Of a stretch of 64,000 bases of DNA, positions 6,850 through 19,361 are shown piece after piece. The notes beneath the pieces are model-generated. The model made no database searches. It worked only from the letters and a program-made list of their open reading frames with translations, and was not told the DNA's origin. How positions within the stretch are numbered: the stretch's first letter is position 1; the number at the start of each line of letters is the position of its first letter. Origin of the DNA: an uncultured Trueperaceae bacterium (lineage in GTDB: Bacteria > Deinococcota > Deinococci > Deinococcales > Trueperaceae). A program made the translations under genes and the position numbers. Where the stretch lies: NCBI GenBank assembly GCA_937873495.1, contig CALMXZ010000011.1:408808-472807 (forward strand). Direction: 5' to 3'.

Positions 6850-8651
6850 GGTTTTACCGGCACCTCCACGCCGCGCAGCCGCCAGTACCCCGCCAGGAAG
6901 TCCCGCGCGATGGGGACCGAGACGCGTGAGCTGGAGCCGCCGTACTCGATGAATACCACGACCGCGACCTCAGGGGCCTCGTAAGGTGAGAACCCCATGA
7001 ACCAGGCGTGGGTGTAGTCGCCGCCGCGCGATGTCTGCGCCGTGCCCGTCTTGCCCGCCACGCTCACGGGGAACGCGCCGGGGCCGAGCAGGCTGCGCGA
7101 CGGGAAGTCCGTGAGCATCATACGCATGCCCTCGCGCAGGGTGCTGTAGAAGTCGCCGGGGATGTCGGTCACGCGCGGCTCGAAGACCTCGTCGCCGATG
7201 CGCGCGATGAGGTGCGGCTCCACGTCGTGCCCGTTCAGCGCCACGGTGGAGATGAGCTGCGCGATCTGCAGGGGGGTGGCGAGCATGTCGCCCTGGCCGA
7301 TGATGGTGTTGAGCGTGAAGCCCGGCAGCCACCCATGGTTGTACTGGGGCTGCGACCGCACCCAGTCGCGGTCCGGCACACGGCCCGTCTTCTCCTCCGG
7401 CAGACCGACGTCGAGCTTGACGCCGAAGCCGAGCTCGTGCGCGCGCTCGACGACGTCCTCGATGAGCGGCGCCCAGCCGACGCCGAAGCTCGGCGTGACG
7501 GCGGCGGCGTGCCAGAAGAACGTGTTGCAGCTATCCGCGATGGCCTGCTTGACCGTGTAGCCGCCCTTGCCGTACGTGTCCCAGTTGCGCCAGGTGGTGC
7601 CACCGAAAGTGAAGTTGGCCGAGCACTGGTAGACGGAGTTCGGCGAGATGTAGCCGTTCTCGAGGAGGGCGGAGGACGTGACGATCTTGAACGTCGAGGC
7701 CGGCGGGTACGCCTCGACCGCCCGGTTGGCCAGGGGCACGTGCTTGGAGTCGGTGAGGATGGCGGTGACGGCCTCCGGGTCGGACGGGCGGCGCGTGAAG
7801 ACGTTCTGGTCGAACGTCGGGGCGCTGGCCATGGCGAGGATCTCGCCCGTGCGCGGGTCGAGCGCGATGATGGCGCCCCTGAGCACGTCCTCGGTCGGCA
7901 GGCCGACGCGCCGGCGGTCGGTGTTGACGTACTGCAACGCGCCGGCGAGGACGTCCTCCGCCAGCCGCTGGATCTGCGGGTCGAGCGTCAGGACCACGTC
8001 CTGGCCGGGCTGGGCCGTCAGCACGACCTGCGACGCCACCTCCGTGCCGCGGTTGTCGACCTCGACCTGGCGCGTGCCGGGCGCGCCGAAGAGGACGGCG
8101 TCGAGGCCGGCCTCGAGGCCCATCACCCCCACCAGGTCGTTGTTCGACAGGCCGGGGTTGCGCACCGGGTCGGCCTGCGCCGTGTAGCCGATGGTCTGGG
8201 CGGCGAGGTTGGTCGGGTACGTGCGCTCGAGGCGCTCGCGCAGGTACAGGTTCGCGCTGCCGGCGACCCGCTCCTCGACGGCGCTCACGAGCTGGTCGGG
8301 GATGTTCCACGCGACCACGGCACCGTTCTGCACCTCGTCGGCCTTCGTGCGGTCGGGCTGGCGCGGCGGCCCGCTCAGCCCGAGGAGGGCGGCCAGGTGG
8401 TCCCAATCGGCGATCGGGCCGCCGCGGTAGAGCAGGTCGTAAGCCACGCGGTCGTCGGCCAGCACGGTGCCGTCGCGCGCCAGGATGCGCCCGCGCAGTG
8501 GCACGATGTGCCGCTGCTGCGTGGCGTTCTGCACGGAGCGCGCCGTGTACTCCTCGACCATGACGAGCTGCAGGTACATGAGCCGCGCCGTGTACAGCGC
8601 GAGGACCGTGAGCATCCCAGCCAGCAGCACACGCATGCGCCCCTGCATCAT
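6846..8651 (-). CDS. mrdA: Penicillin-binding protein 2 (peptidoglycan transpeptidase)
   Basis: The cross-linking enzyme of the cell-elongation machinery, anchored by one N-terminal membrane segment (about residues 5-30). The dimerisation domain precedes the transpeptidase domain, which carries S319-T-F-K, S374-C-N and K534-T-G in the expected order and spacing. Length is 601 residues. The start has two successive ATGs (8651 and 8648). A ribosome binding site (AAGGAG) lies in the duplicated 21-bp unit just upstream. It sits between mreD and minC, which share its operon. Confidence 0.96.
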   Translation of the reverse strand: MMQGRMRVLLAGMLTVLALYTARLMYLQLVMVEEYTARSVQNATQQRHIVPLRGRILARDGTVLADDRVAYDLLYRGGPIADWDHLAALLGLSGPPRQPDRTKADEVQNGAVVAWNIPDQLVSAVEERVAGSANLYLRERLERTYPTNLAAQTIGYTAQADPVRNPGLSNNDLVGVMGLEAGLDAVLFGAPGTRQVEVDNRGTEVASQVVLTAQPGQDVVLTLDPQIQRLAEDVLAGALQYVNTDRRRVGLPTEDVLRGAIIALDPRTGEILAMASAPTFDQNVFTRRPSDPEAVTAILTDSKHVPLANRAVEAYPPASTFKIVTSSALLENGYISPNSVYQCSANFTFGGTTWRNWDTYGKGGYTVKQAIADSCNTFFWHAAAVTPSFGVGWAPLIEDVVERAHELGFGVKLDVGLPEEKTGRVPDRDWVRSQPQYNHGWLPGFTLNTIIGQGDMLATPLQIAQLISTVALNGHDVEPHLIARIGDEVFEPRVTDIPGDFYSTLREGMRMMLTDFPSRSLLGPGAFPVSVAGKTGTAQTSRGGDYTHAWFMGFSPYEAPEVAVVVFIEYGGSSSRVSVPIARDFLAGYWRLRGVEVPVKP

Positions 8652-8691
8652 CTAGAGGAGCTCCTTCTGCATCTAGAGGAGCTCCTTCTGC
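8650..8691. repeat. Perfect 21-bp tandem duplication at the mreD-mrdA junction
   Basis: The 21-base unit at 8650-8670 is repeated exactly at 8671-8691. On the minus strand each copy reads GCAGAAGGAGCTCCTCTAGAT and so carries the end of mreD (QKELL and TAG) plus the ribosome binding site of mrdA. The extra copy creates a six-codon mini-ORF (MQKELL, 8652-8672) between the two genes. Confidence 0.95.
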
Positions 8692-9164
8692 AGGACGCGG
8701 CTGCGCTCGAGCAGGGCGGCGCTCCACGGCAGCACGAGGAGGCCGGCGGCCACCGTGAGGACGCTCTCGACGAGCCCGACCATGGCGGCCCTGCCGAGCC
8801 CGAGCGCGCCGCCGGAGAGCCACACGACGACGCCGAGCATGACGGCCCACTTGCCGAGGCTCGCGACGAACACGACGAGCACGCGCTCGAGCACACCGGT
8901 ATTGGAGAGCTGCGCGCGCACCATCGAGCCGGCCAACGCGGCGGCGGCGAGCGCGAAGGCGTGCGCCCCAAGCACGCCGCTGCCGACGACGTCCTGCAGG
9001 AGACCCACCCCGTAAGCCACGAGCACGAGCTGCCACGGCTGGATGCGCCACAGGAGGGTGAGCACGGCCAGGAGGAAGAGGTCGGGCGCGGGGATGGGCG
9101 CCAGCATGGCGGACAGGAAGCCTTGCGCCACCAGGAGGATCAGGTAGAAGACCACGAGGCGCAC
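8673..9164 (-). CDS. mreD: Rod-shape determining membrane protein MreD
   Basis: A 163-residue hydrophobic protein with about five membrane helices, part of the MreBCD elongation complex. The order with PBP2 directly downstream supports the call, since sequence conservation in MreD is low. It starts at GTG 9164, 6 nt after TAGACT, so it is probably transcribed leaderless from its own promoter just downstream of the ftsK stop. mreB and mreC are not in the window. The last codons are duplicated at the junction with mrdA. Confidence 0.85.
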   Translation of the reverse strand: MRLVVFYLILLVAQGFLSAMLAPIPAPDLFLLAVLTLLWRIQPWQLVLVAYGVGLLQDVVGSGVLGAHAFALAAAALAGSMVRAQLSNTGVLERVLVVFVASLGKWAVMLGVVVWLSGGALGLGRAAMVGLVESVLTVAAGLLVLPWSAALLERSRVLQKELL

Positions 9165-9170
9165 GGAGCG

Positions 9171-9176
9171 AGTCTA
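9171..9176 (-). promoter_or_regulatory. -10 box (TAGACT) of the mreD-mrdA-minC operon
   Basis: TAGACT ends 6 nt before the GTG at 9164, inside the 28-nt gap after ftsK. A leaderless mRNA is predicted. No -35 is evident. Confidence 0.5.
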
Positions 9177-9192
9177 CCCGACCCCGTGAGCG

Positions 9193-12444
<3,252 letters not shown>

Positions 12445-12451
12445 GCCCGTA

Positions 12452-12457
12452 AGTGTA
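12452..12457 (-). promoter_or_regulatory. -10 box (TACACT) of ftsK
   Basis: TACACT ends 7 nt before the GTG at 12444; a leaderless start is predicted. No Shine-Dalgarno sequence lies between. Confidence 0.55.
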
Positions 12458-12572
12458 CCGCCCCCGCCCAGCAGCCCCGGTAGAGCTTTCCCACGTGCGC
12501 CGGTGGAGGCATGAGGGCGGCACGACCCGCTTCCGTTTCGCCAGGTAATTCGGCCGTAAGAGCCCGGGTGGC

Positions 12573-14969
12573 ATGATCGCGCTGATGAACTCAGCGCAGC
12601 CGGGGACCGAGTGGCGCAGCCACAGGCTAGGGCCGATCGCGGGAGCCGTGGCGTGGGCGCTCCTCCCCGCCGGCGTGTTCCTTGCCACCTACCCGCTCGG
12701 CACGGCGGGGCTCTGGCACGGCTTCCTGCTCGCCACCCCCTTCCTGGTCGCGACCTCGGCGCTCGGGTGGCGCGCCGGCGTGGTCCTGGCTCCGCTCGGG
12801 CTCGGGCTGCTCTGGTTGCGCACCGCTCTCGATGGCAGCGGGGCGACGCTCATGGATCACGCCATGCTGCTCGCCGTCATGGCCCTCGCCACCCTGGCAG
12901 GCGACCGCCTCTACCGGGCGTGGCGCGGCGCGCAGCGCCTGGCCGGGCAGGCCGGGCGGCGCGCCAAGCTCCTTCAGGAAGCCGCCGTCGACCTCAACCA
13001 TGCGGCGGACGTAGAAGCCCTCTTCTCGTCGGCGCCCCGGCTGCTGTCCGACATCCTCTCGTTCGCGCACGCCTCCGTGTTCGTCCCGCGCGGCCAGGCG
13101 CTCGAAGTGCATACGACCCTGCGCTGGGGGGCGGAACCCGGCTTCGCCGTCCCGCTCCAGAGCGTGATGGGCCGGGCTTACGCGACGGCGCTACCCCAGT
13201 ACGTCGTCGACACCGCGGCCGACCCGGACTTCATCCAGGCGCCCGGCGCGGAGCTGACGCGCAGCGAGTTCGCGCTACCCGTAGTGGTCGACGGCGTGGT
13301 GCGCGCCGTGCTCAACCTCGAGCACCGCACGCCCGGCGCGTTCCCACCGGCGGACCACGCGACGCTCAAAGCGTTCGTGCGGATGATGGAGGAGGTCCTG
13401 GCGCGGCTCGACGCCACCGAGGCGCTCAACCAGACGACGAAGGAACAGCAGTTCATGGCGCGCCTGAACGAGCGCCTGCTCCTGGCCGAAGGCCTCCCGG
13501 AAGCGGCCGACGTAGCGCTTGACGAGGTCCTGACCTGGTTCGGCCTCGACCTCGGCGCCGTCCTCGAGATGCACCGGGCGCGCCTGCGGCCCGTAGCGCT
13601 GCGCGGGACGCCGCCGCCGGTGCTGGCCCAGCGGCTGCGCGACGGCTTCGAGTTCGTCGGCGTGCTGCAGCACGCCTGGGAGACGCGGCGGATCGTGCTC
13701 GTCGACGACCTCGCGCAAGAGGGCGAGTGGACGACCACGACGGAGGCTCGCGCCCTGGCGGCCGTGCCGATCGTCAACCCGAGCGGGCAGGTGCAGGCGC
13801 TGCTCGTGGTGGCGCGCTACCAGGAGCCCTTGCCGACGTGGAGCGAGCGCGACCGCGCGTTGCTCTCGACCATCTCGGCGCCGTTGGGCGCCGCCTTCAG
13901 CCGCATGACCCTCAACCGTCAACTGCTCGCCACCCTCGAGGTCATCCGGCAGCTCCGGTCCGCGGCCGGGCCGGACGCGCTGTACAACCACGCCGCCCAG
14001 GCGGCGCTCGACCTCGTCCCGAACACGGAGGCGGCCTCGATCCTCGTCCGCCACGGCGACCACTACTACTACGAAGCCGCCGTCGGCTACGACCTCGAAG
14101 CGCTCCAGACGCACGCCGGGCCGTTCAGCTACGACGAGCAGCTCGCGTGGTACCAGGGCCCGCGCGAAGAGTTCGACGCCGGCCGCGGCCGGGTGTTGCG
14201 GGGGTCGAGCATCGCGGCGGCCAGCTTGACCTCGCGCCGCACGCCCGTCGGCGTCATGCCTGCCCGCATGGCGGAGATGCGGTGCCAGCTCGCCGTGCCG
14301 ATCGTCGACGGCGACCAGGTCGTCGCGCTCCTGAACCTCGACAACTTCTCGACGGAGGACGCGTTCAGCGCGGCGGCGCTGCGCGTCGCGGAAGCGTTCG
14401 CGCAGCACATCACGGTCGTGGTGCGCCAGGCGGAGGAGCTCGTCATGCTGGAGCGCTCCGCGGTCACGGACGCCCTCACCGGCCTCGGCAACCGCGAGGG
14501 GTTCGAGCGCACGTTCAAACAGGAGCTCGCGCGTGCGCGCCGCCTGGAACGCCACCTCTGCCTCATGCTCATCGACCTCGACGACTTCAAGAAGATCAAC
14601 GACCGGTTCGGGCATGCCGCGGGCGACAACGCGCTTGTCGCCGTCGCCAAGGCCCTGGCCGGCGCGGCTCGCGCGGGCGACCACGTCTTCCGCTGGGGCG
14701 GCGACGAGTTCGCCCTGGTCCTCCCGGAGACGCAGCCGCACGAGGCGCTGGCTGCCGCGACCCGCTTCAGGGACGTCCTCGGCGAGCTGGACGTGAACGG
14801 GGTCAAGGTCCTGGCAAGCTTCGGCCTCGCCGGCTACCCCGTCGACGGCATCGACTGCGAGTCGTTGATGGTCACGGCCGACCACCGCATGTACGCCGAC
14901 AAGCGCAGGAAGAACAAGGCGAACGCACAAGCGCGGCCCCTCCCGCCGCCGGCCGGCGTGACCGGCTAG
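12573..14969 (+). CDS. Membrane diguanylate cyclase with GAF sensor domains
   Basis: Makes cyclic di-GMP from two GTP. About four membrane helices (residues 20-115) are followed by roughly three GAF-like domains (about 150-275, 290-440 and 460-625) and a C-terminal GGDEF domain. The active-site motif is intact (RWGGDEF, GGDEF at 709-713). The inhibitory RxxD site (RAGD, 700-703) is five residues upstream, as in product-inhibited cyclases. No EAL or HD-GYP domain is attached. I use ATG 12573; ATG 12588 is an alternative with no clear ribosome binding site for either. The ligands of the GAF domains are unknown. Confidence 0.92.
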   Translation: MIALMNSAQPGTEWRSHRLGPIAGAVAWALLPAGVFLATYPLGTAGLWHGFLLATPFLVATSALGWRAGVVLAPLGLGLLWLRTALDGSGATLMDHAMLLAVMALATLAGDRLYRAWRGAQRLAGQAGRRAKLLQEAAVDLNHAADVEALFSSAPRLLSDILSFAHASVFVPRGQALEVHTTLRWGAEPGFAVPLQSVMGRAYATALPQYVVDTAADPDFIQAPGAELTRSEFALPVVVDGVVRAVLNLEHRTPGAFPPADHATLKAFVRMMEEVLARLDATEALNQTTKEQQFMARLNERLLLAEGLPEAADVALDEVLTWFGLDLGAVLEMHRARLRPVALRGTPPPVLAQRLRDGFEFVGVLQHAWETRRIVLVDDLAQEGEWTTTTEARALAAVPIVNPSGQVQALLVVARYQEPLPTWSERDRALLSTISAPLGAAFSRMTLNRQLLATLEVIRQLRSAAGPDALYNHAAQAALDLVPNTEAASILVRHGDHYYYEAAVGYDLEALQTHAGPFSYDEQLAWYQGPREEFDAGRGRVLRGSSIAAASLTSRRTPVGVMPARMAEMRCQLAVPIVDGDQVVALLNLDNFSTEDAFSAAALRVAEAFAQHITVVVRQAEELVMLERSAVTDALTGLGNREGFERTFKQELARARRLERHLCLMLIDLDDFKKINDRFGHAAGDNALVAVAKALAGAARAGDHVFRWGGDEFALVLPETQPHEALAAATRFRDVLGELDVNGVKVLASFGLAGYPVDGIDCESLMVTADHRMYADKRRKNKANAQARPLPPPAGVTG

Positions 14970-14979
14970 GCCCCCCGGC

Positions 14980-16257
14980 TCAACGCTTGCGCCGCCGCCC
15001 GGGTGGCGGCGCTCGCCGTTTCAGGGGGTCCTTGCGCCCGTTGACCGGCTTCGGCTCGGCGCCGTCGGCCGCCGCCCCAGCGGCGAAGGCGGGGCGCGTG
15101 AGCAGGTAGTCGTCAGCAATGACCTTGATGAGCGCGACGGTAGGCACGGCGAGCAGCGCGCCAAGGAGCCCCATGAGCCCCACGCCCGCCATGATGGCGA
15201 GCATGACCGTGACGGGGTGCAGGTTCGTGTTGCGCGACAGTATCAGCGGCGACAGGACGTGCGCCTCCAACTGGTTCGCCACGAGGAACACGAGCGCGGC
15301 CAGCACCGCGGCCAACGGGCTGACGGTGAAGCCGAGCAGGATCGCGGGGATCACGCCCAGGATGGGACCGAGGTACGGCACGAGGTTGAAGACGGCGGCG
15401 AGGAACCCGATCGCGGTGGCGAGCGGGATGCCGATCAGGCTCAGGCCGGCCCAGATCATGACGCCCAGCAGCATGGTTATGAGCAGCTGCCCGCGGAGGT
15501 AGCCGCCAACGGCCAGGTCGGCCTTGGCCCCCAGGTCGCTGGCCAGCCCGCGGTAGCGGACGGGCACGAAGCGCCTGAAGTTGGCGATGAAGCGTGGGAA
15601 GTCGTAGAGGAAGTAGGCGCCGGCCAGGAACACGAGGAAGACCTGGAAGGTCGTCGAGATCACGGCCGTCGCGCCCGTGAGGAGCAGGCCGGGGCCGCCC
15701 GTGACGATGGTCTCGAGCAGGCGGCGCAGACCCTCGCCGAACTGTTGGAGGAACGAGGCGACCTGTTCCCTGACCTGGATGGTTATCGCGCCGGTGTCGT
15801 CCGACACGCCCAGGCGATCGCTGAGGAACGACGGCAGGCGGTCCGAGATGCTCACGAGCCACTCCTGGAACTGGCCCGTCCACTGCGTGAGCCGCTCGAT
15901 GGCGGTCGGCACGAGCTGGACGAACCTGCCGAGTTCCATGAGGACCTGGCTGATGATGACGGAGCCGAAGGCCAGCACCAGGAGCAGCAGCCCGTAGGTC
16001 ACGACCACGGCGAAGCTCCGCTTGAAGCGCAGCCTTGTCAACCACTCGACGACCGGGTTGAGGATGTAGGCGATCAGGAACCCGATGAGGCCGACCTGCA
16101 ACGCGAAGGCGTAACCGTGCCTGAGGCGCCACAGCACGGCGACCAGGAGCACGGTGAGCACGATGTAGCTCACGGCGCGCACCCAGACGTTGTGCCACAC
16201 CGTCTCGAGCGCCGTGGCCTCGTGCGCGGTCTTGGCTTGCGGACGCTCAGGCTGCAC
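14980..16257 (-). CDS. AI-2E/PerM-family membrane transporter
   Basis: A 425-residue polytopic membrane protein with the pattern of the PerM/AI-2E (DUF20) family: an N-terminal helix pair, an amphipathic extracytoplasmic region (about 85-200) and a helix bundle with VFNLVPYLGPILGVIPAI near residue 285. Relatives export autoinducer-2 or act as Na+/H+ antiporters; the substrate is not predictable. The C-terminus is a basic Pro/Arg tail. The start is GTG at 16257 with GAGGAGG about 12 nt upstream, rather far. It lies 24 nt after the M23-like gene on the same strand and may be co-transcribed. Confidence 0.9.
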   Translation of the reverse strand: MQPERPQAKTAHEATALETVWHNVWVRAVSYIVLTVLLVAVLWRLRHGYAFALQVGLIGFLIAYILNPVVEWLTRLRFKRSFAVVVTYGLLLLVLAFGSVIISQVLMELGRFVQLVPTAIERLTQWTGQFQEWLVSISDRLPSFLSDRLGVSDDTGAITIQVREQVASFLQQFGEGLRRLLETIVTGGPGLLLTGATAVISTTFQVFLVFLAGAYFLYDFPRFIANFRRFVPVRYRGLASDLGAKADLAVGGYLRGQLLITMLLGVMIWAGLSLIGIPLATAIGFLAAVFNLVPYLGPILGVIPAILLGFTVSPLAAVLAALVFLVANQLEAHVLSPLILSRNTNLHPVTVMLAIMAGVGLMGLLGALLAVPTVALIKVIADDYLLTRPAFAAGAAADGAEPKPVNGRKDPLKRRAPPPGRRRKR

Positions 16258-16281
16258 GGGTTGCGTAAGCCTCCTCGCTCA

Positions 16282-17031
16282 TCATGGTCCGACGAACAAC
16301 GAAGCCGCCGCTATGCGAACGGCCTCAGCGTCCATGCCGGCGCCGAAGAACTCGTCGGGTGCCGGCCAGATCTCGAAGCGCAGGCGCGCCTGGTCGGTCC
16401 GCCCCGCCACGGCCACGTCCGTGCCCGAGTTCCCGACGAAGCCGATGACCTGACCGCGGTAGACGTTGACCCCGGTCCTGATGCCGTCGCGAACGGCGGC
16501 CAAGTGGCCGTAGCGCAGGACCGTACCGTCGGCGAGGCGCAGCCATACCTGCCTGCCCCGCAGCTGGTCGAGCTGGCCCTCGTCCGCCCCGGCCTCCCCG
16601 ACATCGGCTAGCAGCACCTCCCAGGCCCGCGGGTCGATCTCGGTGTAGGCGACGTCCGCCCGCACGACCTGGCCGCTCTGGGCGGCCACGACCGGCGTGC
16701 CGGCGGTCACGGGCACGCCGGCGTCCTGGTCGAAGAAGTCGAAACCCTGGCTGACCCCGTGCCGGTAGGCGCGCGGCGCCCCCGGGAGGTGGTCGTCCTG
16801 GACCGGCAACCGCGCGCCGGGTATGGGGAACCAGAGCCCGCTAGCGAGCGCCGCGCTCGGCGCGGTCCGGTCATCGACCGCGGCCGGGGTGGTGGGGCCG
16901 GCGGCGGCGGTCGGTCGTCTGGCGAGCAACAGCCCGGTGACGACGAGCGCGTAGACGGTGAGCGCGGCGAGCACGTACCAACCGGGCCTCAAGCCCCGTA
17001 AGGACGATGGGACCAAGCGCCTGCCGCTCAT
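16282..17031 (-). CDS. LytM/M23-fold protein lacking zinc ligands (degenerate peptidase)
   Basis: A membrane-anchored protein (one helix, about residues 18-38) with an M23/LytM beta-fold domain from about residue 65. The fold signature is clear: GTPVVAAQSGQVV, RYGHLAAV, RGQVIGFVGNSGTD and the closing FEIWP strand. Active M23 enzymes have HxxxD and HxH zinc motifs. Here the first is S94-Q-G-F-D98 and the last is R216-L-R218, so three metal-binding histidines are absent, while His176 of the YGH motif is kept. It probably acts as a regulator or scaffold, as EnvC/NlpD-type proteins do. The ATG at 17031 lies 8 nt after TAGACT, so I prefer it over the ATG at 17049. Confidence 0.82.
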   Translation of the reverse strand: MSGRRLVPSSLRGLRPGWYVLAALTVYALVVTGLLLARRPTAAAGPTTPAAVDDRTAPSAALASGLWFPIPGARLPVQDDHLPGAPRAYRHGVSQGFDFFDQDAGVPVTAGTPVVAAQSGQVVRADVAYTEIDPRAWEVLLADVGEAGADEGQLDQLRGRQVWLRLADGTVLRYGHLAAVRDGIRTGVNVYRGQVIGFVGNSGTDVAVAGRTDQARLRFEIWPAPDEFFGAGMDAEAVRIAAASLFVGP

Positions 17032-17039
17032 GGAGGGGA

Positions 17040-17045
17040 AGTCTA
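17040..17045 (-). promoter_or_regulatory. -10 box (TAGACT) of the LytM-like gene
   Basis: TAGACT ends 8 nt before the ATG at 17031, supporting that start over the upstream in-frame ATG, which overlaps the box. Confidence 0.45.
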
Positions 17046-17071
17046 GCACGCCCCCGTTGCTGCCCAGGACG

Positions 17072-18106
17072 TCACTCCTGTACGCGCGACATGACCAGGA
17101 CGAGGGGGTGGTGGCCGCCGTGCGCCACCTGCGACTCGCGCTCGACCTGCCACCACGGCTGGTCGCCTACGACGGAACGCAGGAGCCTCAGCTCGTGGCT
17201 CAGGAGGCAGAAGCGCGAGTCGGGCGCGCCGAGCGCGGCGGCGGCGGCGAACAGCTTCGGGTAGAGGGCCCGGTTGGCGGCGTGCGCGCCGACCGCGTCG
17301 CCCCACGGGGCGTCGGCCGTCATGACGTCGAACCGACCGGCGGCCCCCAGCCTCTCGACGAAGCGCGGGTCCGTCAGGTCGCCGACGGTCAGCTCGCACC
17401 GTTTGACCACGCTCGCCGCGGCCGCGTTCGTCTCGGCGCACCGCACCGCGTCAGGGTCGATGTCGAAGCCGACGAGCCTTCGCGCCGGCGCGCGCAGGGC
17501 CCGTTCGATGAGCAGCGTGCCCGAGCCGCACATGAGGTTCAGGTAGGTGTCGCGCGCGTCCACGCCGGCGAGCTCGTTCATGACGGCCGCTACGGCCGCG
17601 TTGAGGCCGCCCGGCCGGTTGCACACCCGCCACGCGCGCGTCGAGCTGGGCCGCGGCGTCAGCCTGACGAGGACCTCCCAGCCCGTGGTGGCCGGGTCAG
17701 GGCGCAAGCGGACGAGCAACTCGCCGTCGTCCTGACGCCACGGGAGGCCGACGGCGGCGGCCAGGGCGGCGGCGAGGCGCGTCATCGTCGGCGAGTCGGC
17801 TCCCGCCGCCGAGAGGCGCAGCCCGCCGTACTCGCCGCGCGCGGCGATACCCTTGACGGCGGTGACGAGCGCCCTGAAGTTCGCGTCGCCGAGGAGGGCC
17901 TTCGGGCGCGGCACGGGAAACGTCATGGACAGGTACGCGGCGGCGACCATGCGGGCGCGCAGCGCCTTGGCCAGATCGGCATCCTGCACCAGGCGGAAGC
18001 CGCCGGGGAACTCGGCGAGGCGCTTGGCACCGAGGCGTTGGAGCTCGGCGCGCGCCACCATCTCGCTGCCGGCCGGCACTTCAAGGAAGTAACGAGACGC
18101 CGGCAT
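17072..18106 (-). CDS. THUMP-type class I SAM methyltransferase (tRNA m2G methyltransferase-like)
   Basis: Predicted RNA N2-guanine methyltransferase of the TrmN/Trm14/RlmL group. The N-terminal 130 residues have the ferredoxin-like/THUMP arrangement. The Rossmann methyltransferase domain begins near 165 (RPGGLNAAVAAVM, then the SAM loop LNLMCGSGTLLIE). Motif IV reads ADAPWGD where the family usually has D-P-P-Y/F-G, a mild variant. Length 344 fits TrmN, which modifies position 6 of tRNAs in Thermus; the target here is inferred. The ATG at 18106 is 6 nt after TAGCAT. Confidence 0.85.
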   Translation of the reverse strand: MPASRYFLEVPAGSEMVARAELQRLGAKRLAEFPGGFRLVQDADLAKALRARMVAAAYLSMTFPVPRPKALLGDANFRALVTAVKGIAARGEYGGLRLSAAGADSPTMTRLAAALAAAVGLPWRQDDGELLVRLRPDPATTGWEVLVRLTPRPSSTRAWRVCNRPGGLNAAVAAVMNELAGVDARDTYLNLMCGSGTLLIERALRAPARRLVGFDIDPDAVRCAETNAAAASVVKRCELTVGDLTDPRFVERLGAAGRFDVMTADAPWGDAVGAHAANRALYPKLFAAAAALGAPDSRFCLLSHELRLLRSVVGDQPWWQVERESQVAHGGHHPLVLVMSRVQE

Positions 18107-18112
18107 CGGCCC

Positions 18113-18118
18113 ATGCTA
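18113..18118 (-). promoter_or_regulatory. -10 box (TAGCAT) of the THUMP methyltransferase
   Basis: TAGCAT ends 6 nt before the ATG at 18106, giving a leaderless start. It is divergent from the ABC permease promoter 43 nt away. Confidence 0.5.
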
Positions 18119-18161
18119 ACAAGGCGGCCCAGCTGGGCCGCGGCCGCCGACGGGTCTCGGC

Positions 18162-18167
18162 TATAGT
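18162..18167 (+). promoter_or_regulatory. -10 box (TATAGT) of the sugar ABC permease genes
   Basis: TATAGT ends 6 nt before the GTG at 18174; a leaderless start is predicted. Confidence 0.55.
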
Positions 18168-18173
18168 TGGGGC

Positions 18174-19361
18174 GTGAAGCTCGTGGCGGCCGGCAACGAC
18201 CTCCGTTCCGTCCGGCGGGGTCCGTCGCGCCAGGAACGGCTCGACTGGCTCACGGCGTACCTCTTCATACTCCCCGCCACCCTGCTCATCGCCGTCTTCG
18301 GGCTCTTCCCCATCGGCTACTCCGTCTACATGAGCCTGCACAACTGGCGCATCCGCAAGGGCGAGTTCATCGGCTTGCGCAACTACGAGGCCACCCTCGG
18401 CGACTGGTGGGGGGCGCTCGCCTTCTTCGGCGGGATCGTGCTCATCATCGTGGCCCACTGGTTGTGGACGGACGCGTTCAAGGGCGAGCGCGCCAGGGTG
18501 CCCCAAGCGGCGAGGGTCGTGGGGGCGCTCGTGCTGCTCGGGGCCGGGGTGTTCATGGCTCTCGGCTGGCGCCTCATGATGGACGCCGGCAGCAAGGTGT
18601 ACTTGATGGGCCTCGAGCGCACCGTGTACTACGGCTTCGGCTCCGTGCCCATCCAGATACTCCTCGCCTTGGTCCTCGCCAGCCTCCTGTTCCAGCGCAT
18701 CCGCGGCCAGGAGCTCTTCCGCATGCTCTACTTCCTGCCGTACATCACGCCCTCCGTGGCGGGCGCCGCCATCTTCCGCAGCCTGTTCAGCCCGCGCGAG
18801 GAGCGGCTCGCGAACCAGATCCTCGACTGGTTCGGGATCGCGCCGCAGCGCTGGCTGTTCGAGACGAAGCCCGTCACCCAGCTCCTGTTCGGCAACCTCT
18901 TCCCGAACGCCGATTGGAGCGGCTTCTGGGCTGGGCCGTCGCTCGCGCTCGTGACCATCATCATCTTCGGTATCTGGACCTTCGTCGGGTACAACGCGGT
19001 CATCTTCCTCGCGGGCCTCGGCGGGATCTCGAAGGAGCTCTACGACGCGGCGGCCATCGACGGCGCGAACCGCGTGCAGCAGTTCCGCTTCATCACCGTT
19101 CCGCTCCTCTCGCCCGTGACCTTCTACTTGACAGTGCTCGGGTTCATCGGCACGTTCCAGGCGTTCACGCACGTCTACGTCATGCGCGAGCGCGCGACGC
19201 GCGACGCCGTCGACACGGCCAGCATCGTCATCTTCGACACCTTCTACAAGAACAACAACTTCAGCCTCGCGGCGGCCCAGTCCGTGGTCTTGTTCGTGAT
19301 CATCCTGCTGCTCACCCTGCTGCAGAACCGGCTGTTCGGGAGGAGGGCGCTAGGTGGCTGA
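18174..19361 (+). CDS. Carbohydrate ABC transporter permease, MalF type
   Basis: One of two membrane subunits of a CUT1-type sugar importer. It is 395 residues long with about eight membrane helices. A pair of helices (about 75-130) is inserted after the first, as in MalF and unlike shorter relatives. The EAA loop that docks the ATPase reads ELYDAAAIDGANRVQQF at about residues 285-300. The GTG start is 6 nt after TATAGT. The second permease gene overlaps its end by 8 nt, and a binding protein follows. No ATPase gene is nearby, so a shared MsmK/UgpC-like ATPase elsewhere must energise it. Sugar unknown. Confidence 0.93.
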   Translation: MKLVAAGNDLRSVRRGPSRQERLDWLTAYLFILPATLLIAVFGLFPIGYSVYMSLHNWRIRKGEFIGLRNYEATLGDWWGALAFFGGIVLIIVAHWLWTDAFKGERARVPQAARVVGALVLLGAGVFMALGWRLMMDAGSKVYLMGLERTVYYGFGSVPIQILLALVLASLLFQRIRGQELFRMLYFLPYITPSVAGAAIFRSLFSPREERLANQILDWFGIAPQRWLFETKPVTQLLFGNLFPNADWSGFWAGPSLALVTIIIFGIWTFVGYNAVIFLAGLGGISKELYDAAAIDGANRVQQFRFITVPLLSPVTFYLTVLGFIGTFQAFTHVYVMRERATRDAVDTASIVIFDTFYKNNNFSLAAAQSVVLFVIILLLTLLQNRLFGRRALGG

